Of a stretch of 64,000 bases of DNA, positions 16,853-25,431 are shown piece by piece. Source of the stretch: Planktophila grossartii (lineage in GTDB: Bacteria; Actinomycetota; Actinomycetes; Nanopelagicales; Nanopelagicaceae). The DNA is taken from the NCBI GenBank assembly GCA_965234365.1, contig OZ248345.1, forward strand, positions 620,001 through 684,000. Direction: 5' to 3'. A model generated the notes under the pieces. It worked only from the letters and a program-made list of their open reading frames with translations. It was not told the origin of the DNA and made no database searches. Made by a program: the position numbers and the translations under genes. Numbering within the stretch: the stretch's first letter is position 1; each line of letters opens with the position of its first letter.

Positions 16853-18802
16853 ATGGCTGAGCCATCCAGTTATCGCCCCAAGGAGATTCCTGAAGAGCCG
16901 GGCGTCTACCGTTTCTATAACGGCAGCGACAAAGTTATCTATGTCGGTAAGGCAAAGAACCTAAAAAATCGATTGACCACGTACTTCGGATCTAATCTTG
17001 CGCAGAAGACTTACCGCATGGTCCATGAAGCAGTACGTGTTGATTGGACAATTGTTGGCACCGAACTTGAGGCACTCGCTCTCGAATTCTCTTGGATCAA
17101 GCAGTATCACCCGACTTATAACGTCCAATTTAAAGACGATAAGTCATATCCATATTTAGCCATTTCCATGGCCGATGAATTTCCACGCATCTTCATCACT
17201 CGTAAAGAGAAGCGACCTGGCCTTAAATACTTTGGTCCATATACAAATGCATGGGCGCTTCGCAATACGTACGAAGTACTTTTGAAGGTATTTCCTGTGC
17301 GCTCGTGTAGCGCCGGCAACTTTCAACGAGCTCAACGCACTAAGCGCCAATGTTTATTGGGGGATATCGGAAAGTGCGCAGCGCCATGTGTTGGCTGGGT
17401 GACGCCTGAAGAACATAGAGAGATTGCCGTAAAGCTCGATGCCTTTATGGAGAAAGGTATGGAGAATCTTCTTCCCACCTTACGAGCAGAGATGGCGACA
17501 GCATCTGAAAAGGAAGAGTTTGAACGTGCAGCACGTCTACGCGATCAGATCGAATCATTTGAAAAGGCTCAACGCTCTACGCAAGGCAATCTCTCCGATG
17601 ACCTCGATGGAGATTTCATCTCACTCCATGAAGAAGGTCTTCATGCTGCTGGTTCAATCTTTATGGTTCGCCGTGGATCCATTAAAGGATCTCGGTCATG
17701 GATTGTTGATCAAGAACGCGCACTTGAAGGCGATGATCAAATTGGCTCGCTCTTCTTCTCCATCTATAGCCAGAGCGCACCCACTGATATTCCTTCGGAG
17801 ATTTACCTCAATCATGAACCTGTAGATCGAGCAGCGCTCGAGGAATGGTTAACCTCTCTTCGAGGCGCCAAGGTTGCGATCAAAGTTCCACAACGCGGTG
17901 AGAAAGTTGAGCTCCTGCAGACTGTCGAGCGCAATGCTCATTACGCACTCGTTCAATACTTAAGTAAGCGAGCAACAGATGCTGCTGTATCTGGCAAAGC
18001 GCTTCTTGAACTTGAAGAAGAGCTCCAACTTTCTCGAACTCCACTTCGCATTGAGTGCTATGACATCTCCAATATCTCCGGTACTTCCGTCGTTGCATCC
18101 ATGGTTGTCTTTGAAGACGGCTTAGCGAAGAAGAGCGAGTACCGGAGATTCATCATCGATACTGATACAGCGCAAGATGACACCCGAGCGATGCATCAAG
18201 TCATTACTCGTCGCATGAAGCGACTGCTGGCTGATCGAAACGTTAATCAGAGCGAGGTTGCTGAGACCGGTGGCAAACTCAGTAAGTTCGCATATCCGCC
18301 ACAGCTCATCGTTGTCGATGGCGGCGCTCCACAAGTTGCTGCTGCTCAACGCGCACTTGATGAACTTGGAATTACAGATATTGCCCTCTGTGGTCTAGCT
18401 AAACGCCTCGAAGAAGTCTGGATGCCGGGGGATAAAGATCCACTGATCTTGCCGCGCACCTCGGAGGGTATGTACTTACTCCAACGGGTTCGCGATGAAG
18501 CTCACCGATTTGCAATTACCTTCCATAGATCCCGTCGCTCTAAGGTGATGTTGGAATCTCTCCTCGACGAAATTCCTCAACTGGGAGAGACTCGACGGGC
18601 AGCGCTTCTCGAACGCTTCGGTTCAGTTACTGCGATGCGCAAGGCGACAGCTGAAGAGCTTGCTTCAACACCTGGCATTGGAGCCACGATTGCAACGATC
18701 ATCTTCAACCACCTGCAGAGCTTGTCCCAGTCTGGCGTTGAATTGGCAGGCGCTGAATTGGCAGGCGTTGATATGGCCACCGGGGAGATACTTGACACCT
18801 AA
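16853..18802 (+). CDS. uvrC: UvrABC system protein C
   Basis: A 649-residue excision endonuclease that makes both incisions around a lesion. In order: GIY-YIG nuclease (GVYRFYNGSDKVIYVGKAKNL, about 16-40), a UVR domain binding UvrB (about 215-250), an RNase H-like nuclease (RIECYDISNISG with catalytic acids, about 400), and tandem helix-hairpin-helix motifs (ERFGSVTAM and STPGIGATIA). The Cys-rich GDIGKCAAPC segment between the first two domains is present. The C-terminal tail carries a 15-bp tandem duplication (18737-18766) encoding two copies of an ELAGA/ELAGV unit. ATG 16853 directly follows uvrA. Confidence 0.95.
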   Translation: MAEPSSYRPKEIPEEPGVYRFYNGSDKVIYVGKAKNLKNRLTTYFGSNLAQKTYRMVHEAVRVDWTIVGTELEALALEFSWIKQYHPTYNVQFKDDKSYPYLAISMADEFPRIFITRKEKRPGLKYFGPYTNAWALRNTYEVLLKVFPVRSCSAGNFQRAQRTKRQCLLGDIGKCAAPCVGWVTPEEHREIAVKLDAFMEKGMENLLPTLRAEMATASEKEEFERAARLRDQIESFEKAQRSTQGNLSDDLDGDFISLHEEGLHAAGSIFMVRRGSIKGSRSWIVDQERALEGDDQIGSLFFSIYSQSAPTDIPSEIYLNHEPVDRAALEEWLTSLRGAKVAIKVPQRGEKVELLQTVERNAHYALVQYLSKRATDAAVSGKALLELEEELQLSRTPLRIECYDISNISGTSVVASMVVFEDGLAKKSEYRRFIIDTDTAQDDTRAMHQVITRRMKRLLADRNVNQSEVAETGGKLSKFAYPPQLIVVDGGAPQVAAAQRALDELGITDIALCGLAKRLEEVWMPGDKDPLILPRTSEGMYLLQRVRDEAHRFAITFHRSRRSKVMLESLLDEIPQLGETRRAALLERFGSVTAMRKATAEELASTPGIGATIATIIFNHLQSLSQSGVELAGAELAGVDMATGEILDT

Positions 18803-18808
18803 GGCAGA

Positions 18809-19684
18809 ATGTTCGACATGGCGACACAAGAGCTACTGATTCTTACCGGCATGTCTGGTGCGGGGCGTTCGACCGTGGCCCACGCTCTCGAGGATCTCGG
18901 ATGGTATGTCGTCGATAACTTGCCTCCATCACTCTTGCCGCAACTAGCCGAACAGAGCCTTGATACTCACGCCGCTCTTGCTGTTGTTGTCGATGTGCGC
19001 GGTGGAAAATTCTTCGACGAACTCAATAACGCTCTTTCTCAATTAAAAAGTTCATCTACGCCCTATCGCCTACTCTTTCTCGACGCCACTGATCAAGCAC
19101 TCGTTCAGCGCTTTGAATCAACCCGCCGACCACACCCTCTTCAAGCAAAAGATCGCATCGTCGATGGCATTGCACGCGAACGAGCAAAGCTAGAAGAGAT
19201 CCGTGCTCAGGCAGATGTTGTTATTGATTCTTCCAACCTCAACGTTCATCAGCTTGAGAAGCGCACCTCGGAAATCTTTGCAGCAGGAATGCTTCCAACC
19301 CTTCGCGTCAACGTTCTCTCCTTTGGCTACAAATATGGCATTCCAGTTGATGCTGATCTCGTACTTGATTGTCGCTTCATTCCGAATCCACATTGGATTC
19401 CAGAACTTCGCCCATTGAATGGTTTGGATAAACCGGTCTCTGACAAAGTTCTCGGAAGCGATGGCGTAGAAGATTTCGTAAAGAGTTATGTAGGAGTCGT
19501 TCAGAAAATGATTCCAGGGTATTTCCGCGAAGGAAAGAAGTACGTCACGATCGCCATTGGATGTACGGGCGGCAAACATCGCTCGGTCGCAATAGCCGAA
19601 GAAATTGCGCGACAGTTGACGACATCGTCGAAAGATCTCGAGATCACAGCACATGCAACACACCGCGATGTAGGGCGTGAATGA
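18809..19684 (+). CDS. rapZ: RNase adapter / nucleotide-binding protein RapZ (YvcJ)
   Basis: A 291-residue RapZ/YvcJ-family P-loop protein. The Walker A region GMSGAGRST has Arg in place of Lys, as is common in actinobacterial members. The C-terminal domain has SFGYKYGIPVDADLVLDCRFIPNPHW and the GCTGGKHRSV motif of the family. In Enterobacteria RapZ controls glucosamine-6-phosphate synthase through small RNAs; the actinobacterial role is less clear. It is co-encoded with yvcK and whiA, the standard actinobacterial trio. ATG 18818 (MATQELLIL) is an alternative start. The stop overlaps yvcK by 4 nt. Confidence 0.92.
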   Translation: MFDMATQELLILTGMSGAGRSTVAHALEDLGWYVVDNLPPSLLPQLAEQSLDTHAALAVVVDVRGGKFFDELNNALSQLKSSSTPYRLLFLDATDQALVQRFESTRRPHPLQAKDRIVDGIARERAKLEEIRAQADVVIDSSNLNVHQLEKRTSEIFAAGMLPTLRVNVLSFGYKYGIPVDADLVLDCRFIPNPHWIPELRPLNGLDKPVSDKVLGSDGVEDFVKSYVGVVQKMIPGYFREGKKYVTIAIGCTGGKHRSVAIAEEIARQLTTSSKDLEITAHATHRDVGRE

Positions 19685-20628
19685 GTTCTGGTAGAAAAGT
19701 TGTAGCGCTCGGTGGAGGACATGGCTTAGCCGCAACTCTCACCGCGCTCCGTAGTTTTACATCGCACATCACGGCGGTAGTTACCGTTGCAGATAATGGC
19801 GGTTCTAGCGGTCGCCTTCGTACTGAGTTTCCTATTCTGCCCCCAGGTGATTTGCGCATGGCACTTGCTGCGCTCTGTAGCGATGATGAATGGGGCCGAA
19901 GCTGGGCTGACATCATGCAATATCGCTTTACGAGTGAAGGCGAACTCAACGGCCACGCGGTAGGGAATCTCTTATTGGCAGCGCTCTGGGATCGTGACGA
20001 AGATACTGTCGCCGGCTTGGACCGAGTAGGAGCGCTCCTTAAAGTGATTGGTCGAGTTCTACCTATGGCCTCCGAGCCACTTGATATCGAGGCGACATTT
20101 GAAAATTCAATCGGCACAAAGATTGTTCGTGGCCAAGCTGAAGTTGCCACAACAAAGGGAAGACTTAAATCAATCCGCATCATTCCTGAAAATCCCACTG
20201 CATATCCGGAAGCGCTCACCGCAATCGCAGATGCAGAATGGATCACGATGGGACCAGGTTCTTGGTTCTCTAGCGTGATTCCACATCTCCTTGTCCCTGC
20301 TCAACGCGATGCAATTATTTCTTCAGAGGCGAAGAAGATATTGCTGCTCAATCTCGATATCGCTGATAAGTCGGCAGGGGAGTACGCCGGATATTCACCG
20401 CTCGAGCATTTACACATCTTGTCTACCTATGCGCCCGCCCTTCACTTCGATTGCGTGGTCATCGATAGCTCGGCAGAAGGGCAGAGCGAATTGCGAGAGC
20501 ATCTTTCAACCATAGGTTCAGAGTTGGTGGTTGCTGATTTACGCAGTGCGGGGGCGCCTTTGCATCACGATGTGAAAAAATTGGGTCAACTTTTCTCACA
20601 CATAGACTCGCAAATACTGGTTGGATAA
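19681..20628 (+). CDS. yvcK: gluconeogenesis factor YvcK/CofD-family protein
   Basis: A 315-residue YvcK (UPF0052) protein related to CofD. The N-terminus has the nucleotide-binding VVALGGGHGLAATL and the following VVTVADNGGSSGRLR; the later TMGPGSWFSSVIPHLL motif is typical. In Bacillus and mycobacteria YvcK/CuvA binds UDP-sugars and links central carbon flow to cell-wall synthesis. It lies between rapZ (4 nt overlap) and whiA (5 bp). Confidence 0.93.
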   Translation: MSSGRKVVALGGGHGLAATLTALRSFTSHITAVVTVADNGGSSGRLRTEFPILPPGDLRMALAALCSDDEWGRSWADIMQYRFTSEGELNGHAVGNLLLAALWDRDEDTVAGLDRVGALLKVIGRVLPMASEPLDIEATFENSIGTKIVRGQAEVATTKGRLKSIRIIPENPTAYPEALTAIADAEWITMGPGSWFSSVIPHLLVPAQRDAIISSEAKKILLLNLDIADKSAGEYAGYSPLEHLHILSTYAPALHFDCVVIDSSAEGQSELREHLSTIGSELVVADLRSAGAPLHHDVKKLGQLFSHIDSQILVG

Positions 20629-20633
20629 CCCCC

Positions 20634-21614
20634 ATGGCAATGACAGCGGCAGTGAAGGACGAGCTCAGTCGTCTCTCCGTCACCAAGCCTTGCTGTCGTA
20701 AGGCCGAAGTTTCATCACTCCTTCGCTTTGCTGGCGGGCTCCATATCGCCGCAGGCAAGGTATTGATTGAGGTAGAGCTCGATACTTCTCAGAGCGCTCG
20801 TCGTCTCAAGAAAGATATCGCTGATATCTACGGCCATGATTCCGATCTTGCAGTCCTCTCATCGAGCGGTCTACGTAAAGGCTCTCGCTACGTTGTTCGC
20901 GTCGTTGAAGCAGGCGATGCTCTTGCGCGACAGACCGGTCTCATCGATGCCAATGGCCGTCCAGTTCGAGGATTGCCACCACAAGTTGTTGCAGCAAATG
21001 TCTGTGATGCAGAAGCCGCATGGCGCGGTGCATTTATTGCGCATGGTTCACTCACTGAACCTGGTCGCTCATCTTCACTCGAAATTACCTGCCCCGGACC
21101 AGAAGCTGCACTCGCTCTTGTTGGCGCAGCTCGTCGACTCAATATCGTCGCTAAGGCTCGCGAAGTTCGCGGAGTAGATCGCGTTGTTATCCGCGATGGC
21201 GATGCAATCGGAGTTCTCCTCACTCGCTTAGGTGCGCATGAGAGCGTCCTTGCATGGGAAGAGCGACGTATGCGACGTGAAGTTCGTGCCACTGCAAATC
21301 GCCTTGCAAACTTTGATGATGCAAACTTGCGACGTTCTGCTCGCGCAGCAGTTGCTGCAGCAGCTCGCGTACAACGTGCGATGGAAATCCTCGGACCTGA
21401 AATTCCAGATCATCTTAAGGAAGCTGGCAAACTCCGTATCTCGCACGGACAGGCGAGCCTTGAAGAACTCGGTTCTCTCGCAACTCCACCCATGACGAAG
21501 GATGCAATCGCTGGCCGTATCCGTCGCCTCCTTGCGATGGCAGATAAGCGCGCACAAGAGCTCGGAATTCCCGATACTGAAGCGGGACTCTCTCCAGATT
21601 TACTCGGCGAGTAA
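20634..21614 (+). CDS. whiA: WhiA-family DNA-binding protein
   Basis: A 326-residue WhiA homologue with an N-terminal LAGLIDADG-like domain (about 20-190) and a C-terminal helix-turn-helix region (GQASLEELGSLATPPMTKDAIAGRIRRL, about 275-305). WhiA controls sporulation septation in Streptomyces and cell division in other Gram-positives. The organism need not sporulate for it to be present, and whiB or other sporulation genes are not seen here. The ATG at 20634 is followed by MAMTAAVKDELSRL, the usual start. Confidence 0.93.
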   Translation: MAMTAAVKDELSRLSVTKPCCRKAEVSSLLRFAGGLHIAAGKVLIEVELDTSQSARRLKKDIADIYGHDSDLAVLSSSGLRKGSRYVVRVVEAGDALARQTGLIDANGRPVRGLPPQVVAANVCDAEAAWRGAFIAHGSLTEPGRSSSLEITCPGPEAALALVGAARRLNIVAKAREVRGVDRVVIRDGDAIGVLLTRLGAHESVLAWEERRMRREVRATANRLANFDDANLRRSARAAVAAAARVQRAMEILGPEIPDHLKEAGKLRISHGQASLEELGSLATPPMTKDAIAGRIRRLLAMADKRAQELGIPDTEAGLSPDLLGE

Positions 21615-21706
21615 TACTGTTCTGCATCGAAAGTGAGCCTTCGCACGCTCATTGACCGGCCAGTAGCAATCCACAGGCTGATAGACTTCGGGCCAAGCCC
21701 CCAATG

Positions 21707-21735
21707 TTGTGGTGTAACTGATAGCCACCTATATG
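21707..21735 (+). promoter_or_regulatory. promoter of gap-pgk-tpiA
   Basis: TTGTGG (21707-21712), a 17-bp spacer and TATATG (21730-21735) form a good sigma-70-type promoter 34 bp before the gap ATG. The transcript leader would be about 27 nt. AGAAGAGG at about 21753-21760 can serve as ribosome binding site. Confidence 0.65.
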
Positions 21736-21769
21736 CGGGGCATTTCACTTTCTAGAAGAGGTTCTCATA

Positions 21770-22768
21770 ATGATTAATGTCGGAATTAATGGTTTTGGAC
21801 GTATTGGCCGCAACTTCTTTCGCGCAGCGCTCACAAACCCAAATATCAATATCGTAGGTATCAACGACCTCACAGATAACGCAACTCTTGCTCACCTGCT
21901 CAAGTACGACTCAATCTTGGGACGCCTTGGACTTGAAGTCTCACACACAGAAGACACTATTACTGTCGGCGGAAAGACCATCAAGGTATTTGCAGATCGC
22001 GATCCAGCAAACCTTCCTTGGGCATCAGTTAAGGCAGATATCGTCATTGAATCAACTGGCCACTTCACAAAGGCAGCAGATGCGCAGAAGCACATCACAG
22101 CAGGAGCGAAGAAGGTCATCATCTCTGCACCTGCAACAGATGAAGACATCACAATCGTGATGGGTGTAAACCACGAGAACTACGACCCAGCCAAGCACAA
22201 CGTGATCTCAAATGCTTCATGTACAACTAACTGCCTTGCTCCAATGGCAAAAGTTTTGGATGAGAAGTTCGGAATCGTCCGTGGTCTCATGACAACAATC
22301 CACGCGTACACAAACGATCAGGTCATCCTCGACTTCCCACACAAGGATCTCCGTCGCGCACGTGCTGCAGCGACAAATATCATCCCAAGCTCAACAGGTG
22401 CTGCAAAGGCAATCTCTTTGGTTCTTCCACAGCTCAAGGGCAAGCTCGATGGTTTCGCTATGCGCGTTCCTGTTCCAACAGGTTCAGCTACAGACCTCAC
22501 AGTCGAACTCGCAAAGGAAGCGACAGCGGCTGAGATCAACGCAGCGATGAAGGAAGCGGCAAACGGTTCACTCAAGGGCTTCCTTACATACACAGAAGAT
22601 CAGATCGTTTCTTCAGATATCGTGACAGATCCTTCTTCATGTATCTTCGATGCAGGTCTTACAAAGGCAATCGGAACAACTGTCAAAGTTGTTGGCTGGT
22701 ATGACAACGAATGGGGCTACTCAAACCGCCTCGTTGACCTCGTTGGATATGTAGGTAAGTCCCTCTAA
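21770..22768 (+). CDS. gap: glyceraldehyde-3-phosphate dehydrogenase
   Basis: A 332-residue class I GAPDH, oxidising glyceraldehyde-3-phosphate to 1,3-bisphosphoglycerate in glycolysis. The NAD-binding start VGINGFGRIGRNFFRA and the active site SNASCTTNCLAP (catalytic Cys near residue 150) are intact. The cofactor site INDLTDNA has Asp after the second strand, which favours NAD over NADP. The gene has the strong codon bias of a highly expressed gene. The stop overlaps the pgk start by one base. Confidence 0.97.
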   Translation: MINVGINGFGRIGRNFFRAALTNPNINIVGINDLTDNATLAHLLKYDSILGRLGLEVSHTEDTITVGGKTIKVFADRDPANLPWASVKADIVIESTGHFTKAADAQKHITAGAKKVIISAPATDEDITIVMGVNHENYDPAKHNVISNASCTTNCLAPMAKVLDEKFGIVRGLMTTIHAYTNDQVILDFPHKDLRRARAAATNIIPSSTGAAKAISLVLPQLKGKLDGFAMRVPVPTGSATDLTVELAKEATAAEINAAMKEAANGSLKGFLTYTEDQIVSSDIVTDPSSCIFDAGLTKAIGTTVKVVGWYDNEWGYSNRLVDLVGYVGKSL

Positions 22769-23955
22769 TGTCTTCATTGGCTGACCTAGATGTAGCTGGC
22801 AAGCGCGTTTTTTTACGTTGCGATCTCAATGTTCCTTTGAAAGAAGGAAAGATCACTGATGATGGCCGTATCCGCGCTTCACTTCCGACTATCAATGTGC
22901 TCCTTGAAAAAGGCGCAAGCATTGTTATTGCAGCTCATCTAGGTCGACCAAAAGGCGAGGCAAAACCTGAACTTTCACTTGCACCGGTTGCAGTTCGCCT
23001 CTCTGAACTTCTTGGAAAACCTGTGCAATTTGCAGGTGCAATCACTGGTGCAGATGTCACAGCAAAAGCTGAGGCACTTGTAGCAGGTGAAGTACTCCTT
23101 CTTGAAAATATTCGTTTCAGCGCAGCCGAGACATCTAAGGATGAATCAGAGCGCGCAGCACTCGCTACAGAACTTGCCAAGCTTGCTGACTTCTATGTTG
23201 GCGATGGCTTCGGCGCAGTGCACCGTAAGCATGCCTCCGTATTTGATTTAGCGAAGCTTCTCCCACATGCAGCAGGAACACTTGTTGCAGCAGAAGTTGA
23301 AGTTCTCAAGAAGCTCACCATCGATCCAGTTCGTCCATATGGCGTTGTTCTTGGCGGCTCCAAGGTTTCAGACAAGATCGGTGTGATCTCAAACCTTCTT
23401 GGAAAAGTTGATGTTATGGCCATCGGTGGCGGAATGCTCTTCACATTCCTTGCAGCGCAAGGCAAAGAGATTGGTTCTTCACTTGTAGAACGCGACCTCA
23501 TTGATACCGTCAAGGGACTCATTAAGCAGGCTGAAGATTCTGGCGTGAAGCTCTTGCTCCCAACAGATATCGTCGTGGCTCCAACCTTCTCTGCAGATGC
23601 GACACCAACTTTGGTGAGCGCTGATGCAATCCCTACAGATCAGATGGGCCTCGATATTGGTCCTGAAACTGCGGCGGCATTTGCTGCAGCGATCAAAACC
23701 TGTAAGACAGTCTTCTGGAATGGTCCGATGGGCGTCTTTGAATTCCCTAACTTTGCTCACGGTACAAAAGTTGTAGCTCAAGCCCTCACAGAAGTTCCTG
23801 GAATTTCAGTTGTAGGCGGCGGCGATTCTGCGGCAGCGGTACGTTCACTCGGCTTTGCAGATTCAGCATTTGGATATATATCAACAGGCGGGGGAGCATC
23901 TCTCGAATACCTCGAGGGTAAAGAACTTCCTGGTCTCACAGCGCTCGATCTCTAA
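22768..23955 (+). CDS. pgk: phosphoglycerate kinase
   Basis: A 395-residue two-domain kinase that makes ATP from 1,3-bisphosphoglycerate. Signature RCDLNVPLKEGKITDDGRI near residue 16, AHLGRPKG, GDGFGAVHRKHAS, the ADP-site GGSKVSDKIGVI and the C-terminal GGGDSAAAV are all present. Length is normal. The ATG overlaps the gap stop (TAATG), so translation is coupled; tpiA follows after 48 bp with its own Shine-Dalgarno. Confidence 0.97.
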   Translation: MSSLADLDVAGKRVFLRCDLNVPLKEGKITDDGRIRASLPTINVLLEKGASIVIAAHLGRPKGEAKPELSLAPVAVRLSELLGKPVQFAGAITGADVTAKAEALVAGEVLLLENIRFSAAETSKDESERAALATELAKLADFYVGDGFGAVHRKHASVFDLAKLLPHAAGTLVAAEVEVLKKLTIDPVRPYGVVLGGSKVSDKIGVISNLLGKVDVMAIGGGMLFTFLAAQGKEIGSSLVERDLIDTVKGLIKQAEDSGVKLLLPTDIVVAPTFSADATPTLVSADAIPTDQMGLDIGPETAAAFAAAIKTCKTVFWNGPMGVFEFPNFAHGTKVVAQALTEVPGISVVGGGDSAAAVRSLGFADSAFGYISTGGGASLEYLEGKELPGLTALDL

Positions 23956-24003
23956 TTTTTCACTTCAAGCACCAACTACAAGAACCGTTCAAAGGGAGCA
24001 CAA

Positions 24004-24777
24004 ATGCGTAAGCCACTTATGGCCGGCAACTGGAAGATGAATCTCAATCACCTCGAGGCGATTGCAGTTGCACAGAAGCTTGTTTACTCACTCGACGATA
24101 AAGATTACGACGCTGTCGATGTCGCGATCATTCCTCCATTTACAGATATTCGCTCCATCCAGACTATGGTCGATGGAGATCGTCTCCGTCTTCAATATGG
24201 CGCACAGGATCTATCTCCTGAGAGCTCCGGTGCTTTCACTGGCGATATCTCAGGTTCGATGCTTGCAAAGCTCGGTTGCACCTTTGTTGTCATTGGACAC
24301 TCTGAGCGTCGCGCTATCCACCACGAAGATGATGCGCTCATCAATCGTAAGATCAAGGCAGCTCTCGCTAACGAACTCACACCCATCTTCTGTGTAGGCG
24401 AAGAGCTTCCTATCCGTGAAGCTGGAACACATGTCTCACATGTCATCCGCCAAGTTCGCGCAGGCCTCGAAGGTTTCCATAAGCCAGATTTGAAGAAGAT
24501 TGTGATTGCTTACGAACCTGTATGGGCTATCGGTACAGGTAAGACAGCTACTCCTGAAGATGCACAAGAAGTATGTGCAGCTATCCGTGAAGAGATTGAG
24601 CAGATCGGTTCTTCTGAGATTGCTGCCAATATGCGCATCCTCTATGGCGGTTCTGTGAAGTCAGCGAATATCGTTGAAATCATGAAGCAGGCGGATGTTG
24701 ATGGAGCGCTTATCGGTGGAGCAAGCCTCGACCCAGAAGAGCTCGCAAAGATCGCCAAGTTCCACACTCAGGCGTAA
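24004..24777 (+). CDS. tpiA: triosephosphate isomerase
   Basis: A 257-residue TIM-barrel enzyme interconverting dihydroxyacetone phosphate and glyceraldehyde-3-phosphate. Catalytic residues are in place: Lys in AGNWKMN, His in VIGHSERR and Glu in AYEPVWAIGTGKTA, with the phosphate-binding GGSVKSAN and GALIGGASL loops. AAAGGGAG lies 5 nt before the ATG. It completes the gap-pgk-tpiA glycolytic unit. Confidence 0.97.
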   Translation: MRKPLMAGNWKMNLNHLEAIAVAQKLVYSLDDKDYDAVDVAIIPPFTDIRSIQTMVDGDRLRLQYGAQDLSPESSGAFTGDISGSMLAKLGCTFVVIGHSERRAIHHEDDALINRKIKAALANELTPIFCVGEELPIREAGTHVSHVIRQVRAGLEGFHKPDLKKIVIAYEPVWAIGTGKTATPEDAQEVCAAIREEIEQIGSSEIAANMRILYGGSVKSANIVEIMKQADVDGALIGGASLDPEELAKIAKFHTQA

Positions 24778-24848
24778 CTCTCACCTAATTAAGGGCTTTC
24801 CTATCCATTCGGGTATCCTGTACCCCTACCTCTAGAGGAGTTTTACGC

Positions 24849-25079
24849 ATGGCTTTAGCGCTCTCAATCTTTCTGATCATCACTAGCGTCTTGATGATTC
24901 TCTTGGTCCTTCTCCATAAGGGCAAGGGCTCCGGCCTCTCCGATCTCTTCGGTGGCGGTATCTCATCAAATTACGGCGGTTCATCAGTTGTAGAACGTAA
25001 CCTCGATCGAATCACCATTGTTGTGGGCGGACTCTGGTTCGCATGCGTTGTCGGTCTCTCACTCGTCTTGAAGGGTTAA
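24849..25079 (+). CDS. secG: preprotein translocase subunit SecG
   Basis: A 76-residue membrane protein with two hydrophobic segments (about 4-21 and 56-73) joined by the conserved cytoplasmic loop LLHKGKGSGLSDLFGGG. SecG assists the SecYE channel in protein export. AGAGGAG lies 8 nt before the ATG, inside a 10-bp palindrome CCTCTAGAGG (24829-24838). Position after tpiA is the usual actinobacterial order. Confidence 0.93.
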   Translation: MALALSIFLIITSVLMILLVLLHKGKGSGLSDLFGGGISSNYGGSSVVERNLDRITIVVGGLWFACVVGLSLVLKG

Positions 25080-25082
25080 TCC

Positions 25083-25424
25083 ATGGCAAGTGCAATTCGC
25101 GGTAGCCGTGTCGGCGCTGGCCCAATGGGCGAAGCAGAGCGCGGCGATCAAATTGAGCGCGCAACAGTTTCGTACTGGTGTGGAAATGGACATGAAGTCC
25201 GACCATCATTTGCTGTTGAAGAGACTGTCATCATTCCAGATCAGTGGGATTGCCCAAAGTGTGGTCTCCCAGCTGGTCGCGATAAGAACAATCCACCGAG
25301 CGCAGTGGTCAATATTCCTTACAAGACTCACCTTGCATATGTGAAGGAGCGTCGCACTGATAAAGAAGGCGAAAAAATTCTTGAAGATGCTCTACGCAAA
25401 CTTCGCGGAGATGACATCGAATAA
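25083..25424 (+). CDS. rbpA: RNA polymerase-binding protein RbpA
   Basis: A 113-residue actinobacteria-specific transcription factor that stabilises RNA polymerase holoenzyme and open complexes. The zinc-binding core is visible as YWCGNGH and WDCPKCGLPAG, with the basic linker and sigma-interaction domain (KTHLAYVKERRTDKEGEKILEDAL) following. It starts 3 bp after secG and ends 7 bp from the convergent pgi gene, with no clear terminator between. Confidence 0.95.
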   Translation: MASAIRGSRVGAGPMGEAERGDQIERATVSYWCGNGHEVRPSFAVEETVIIPDQWDCPKCGLPAGRDKNNPPSAVVNIPYKTHLAYVKERRTDKEGEKILEDALRKLRGDDIE

Positions 25425-25431
25425 AGCGCTA

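Noticed and set aside
18792..18797. TTGACA before rapZ as a -35 element
   Set aside because: No -10 occurs at a 16-18 bp distance; the sequence is the coding end of uvrC.
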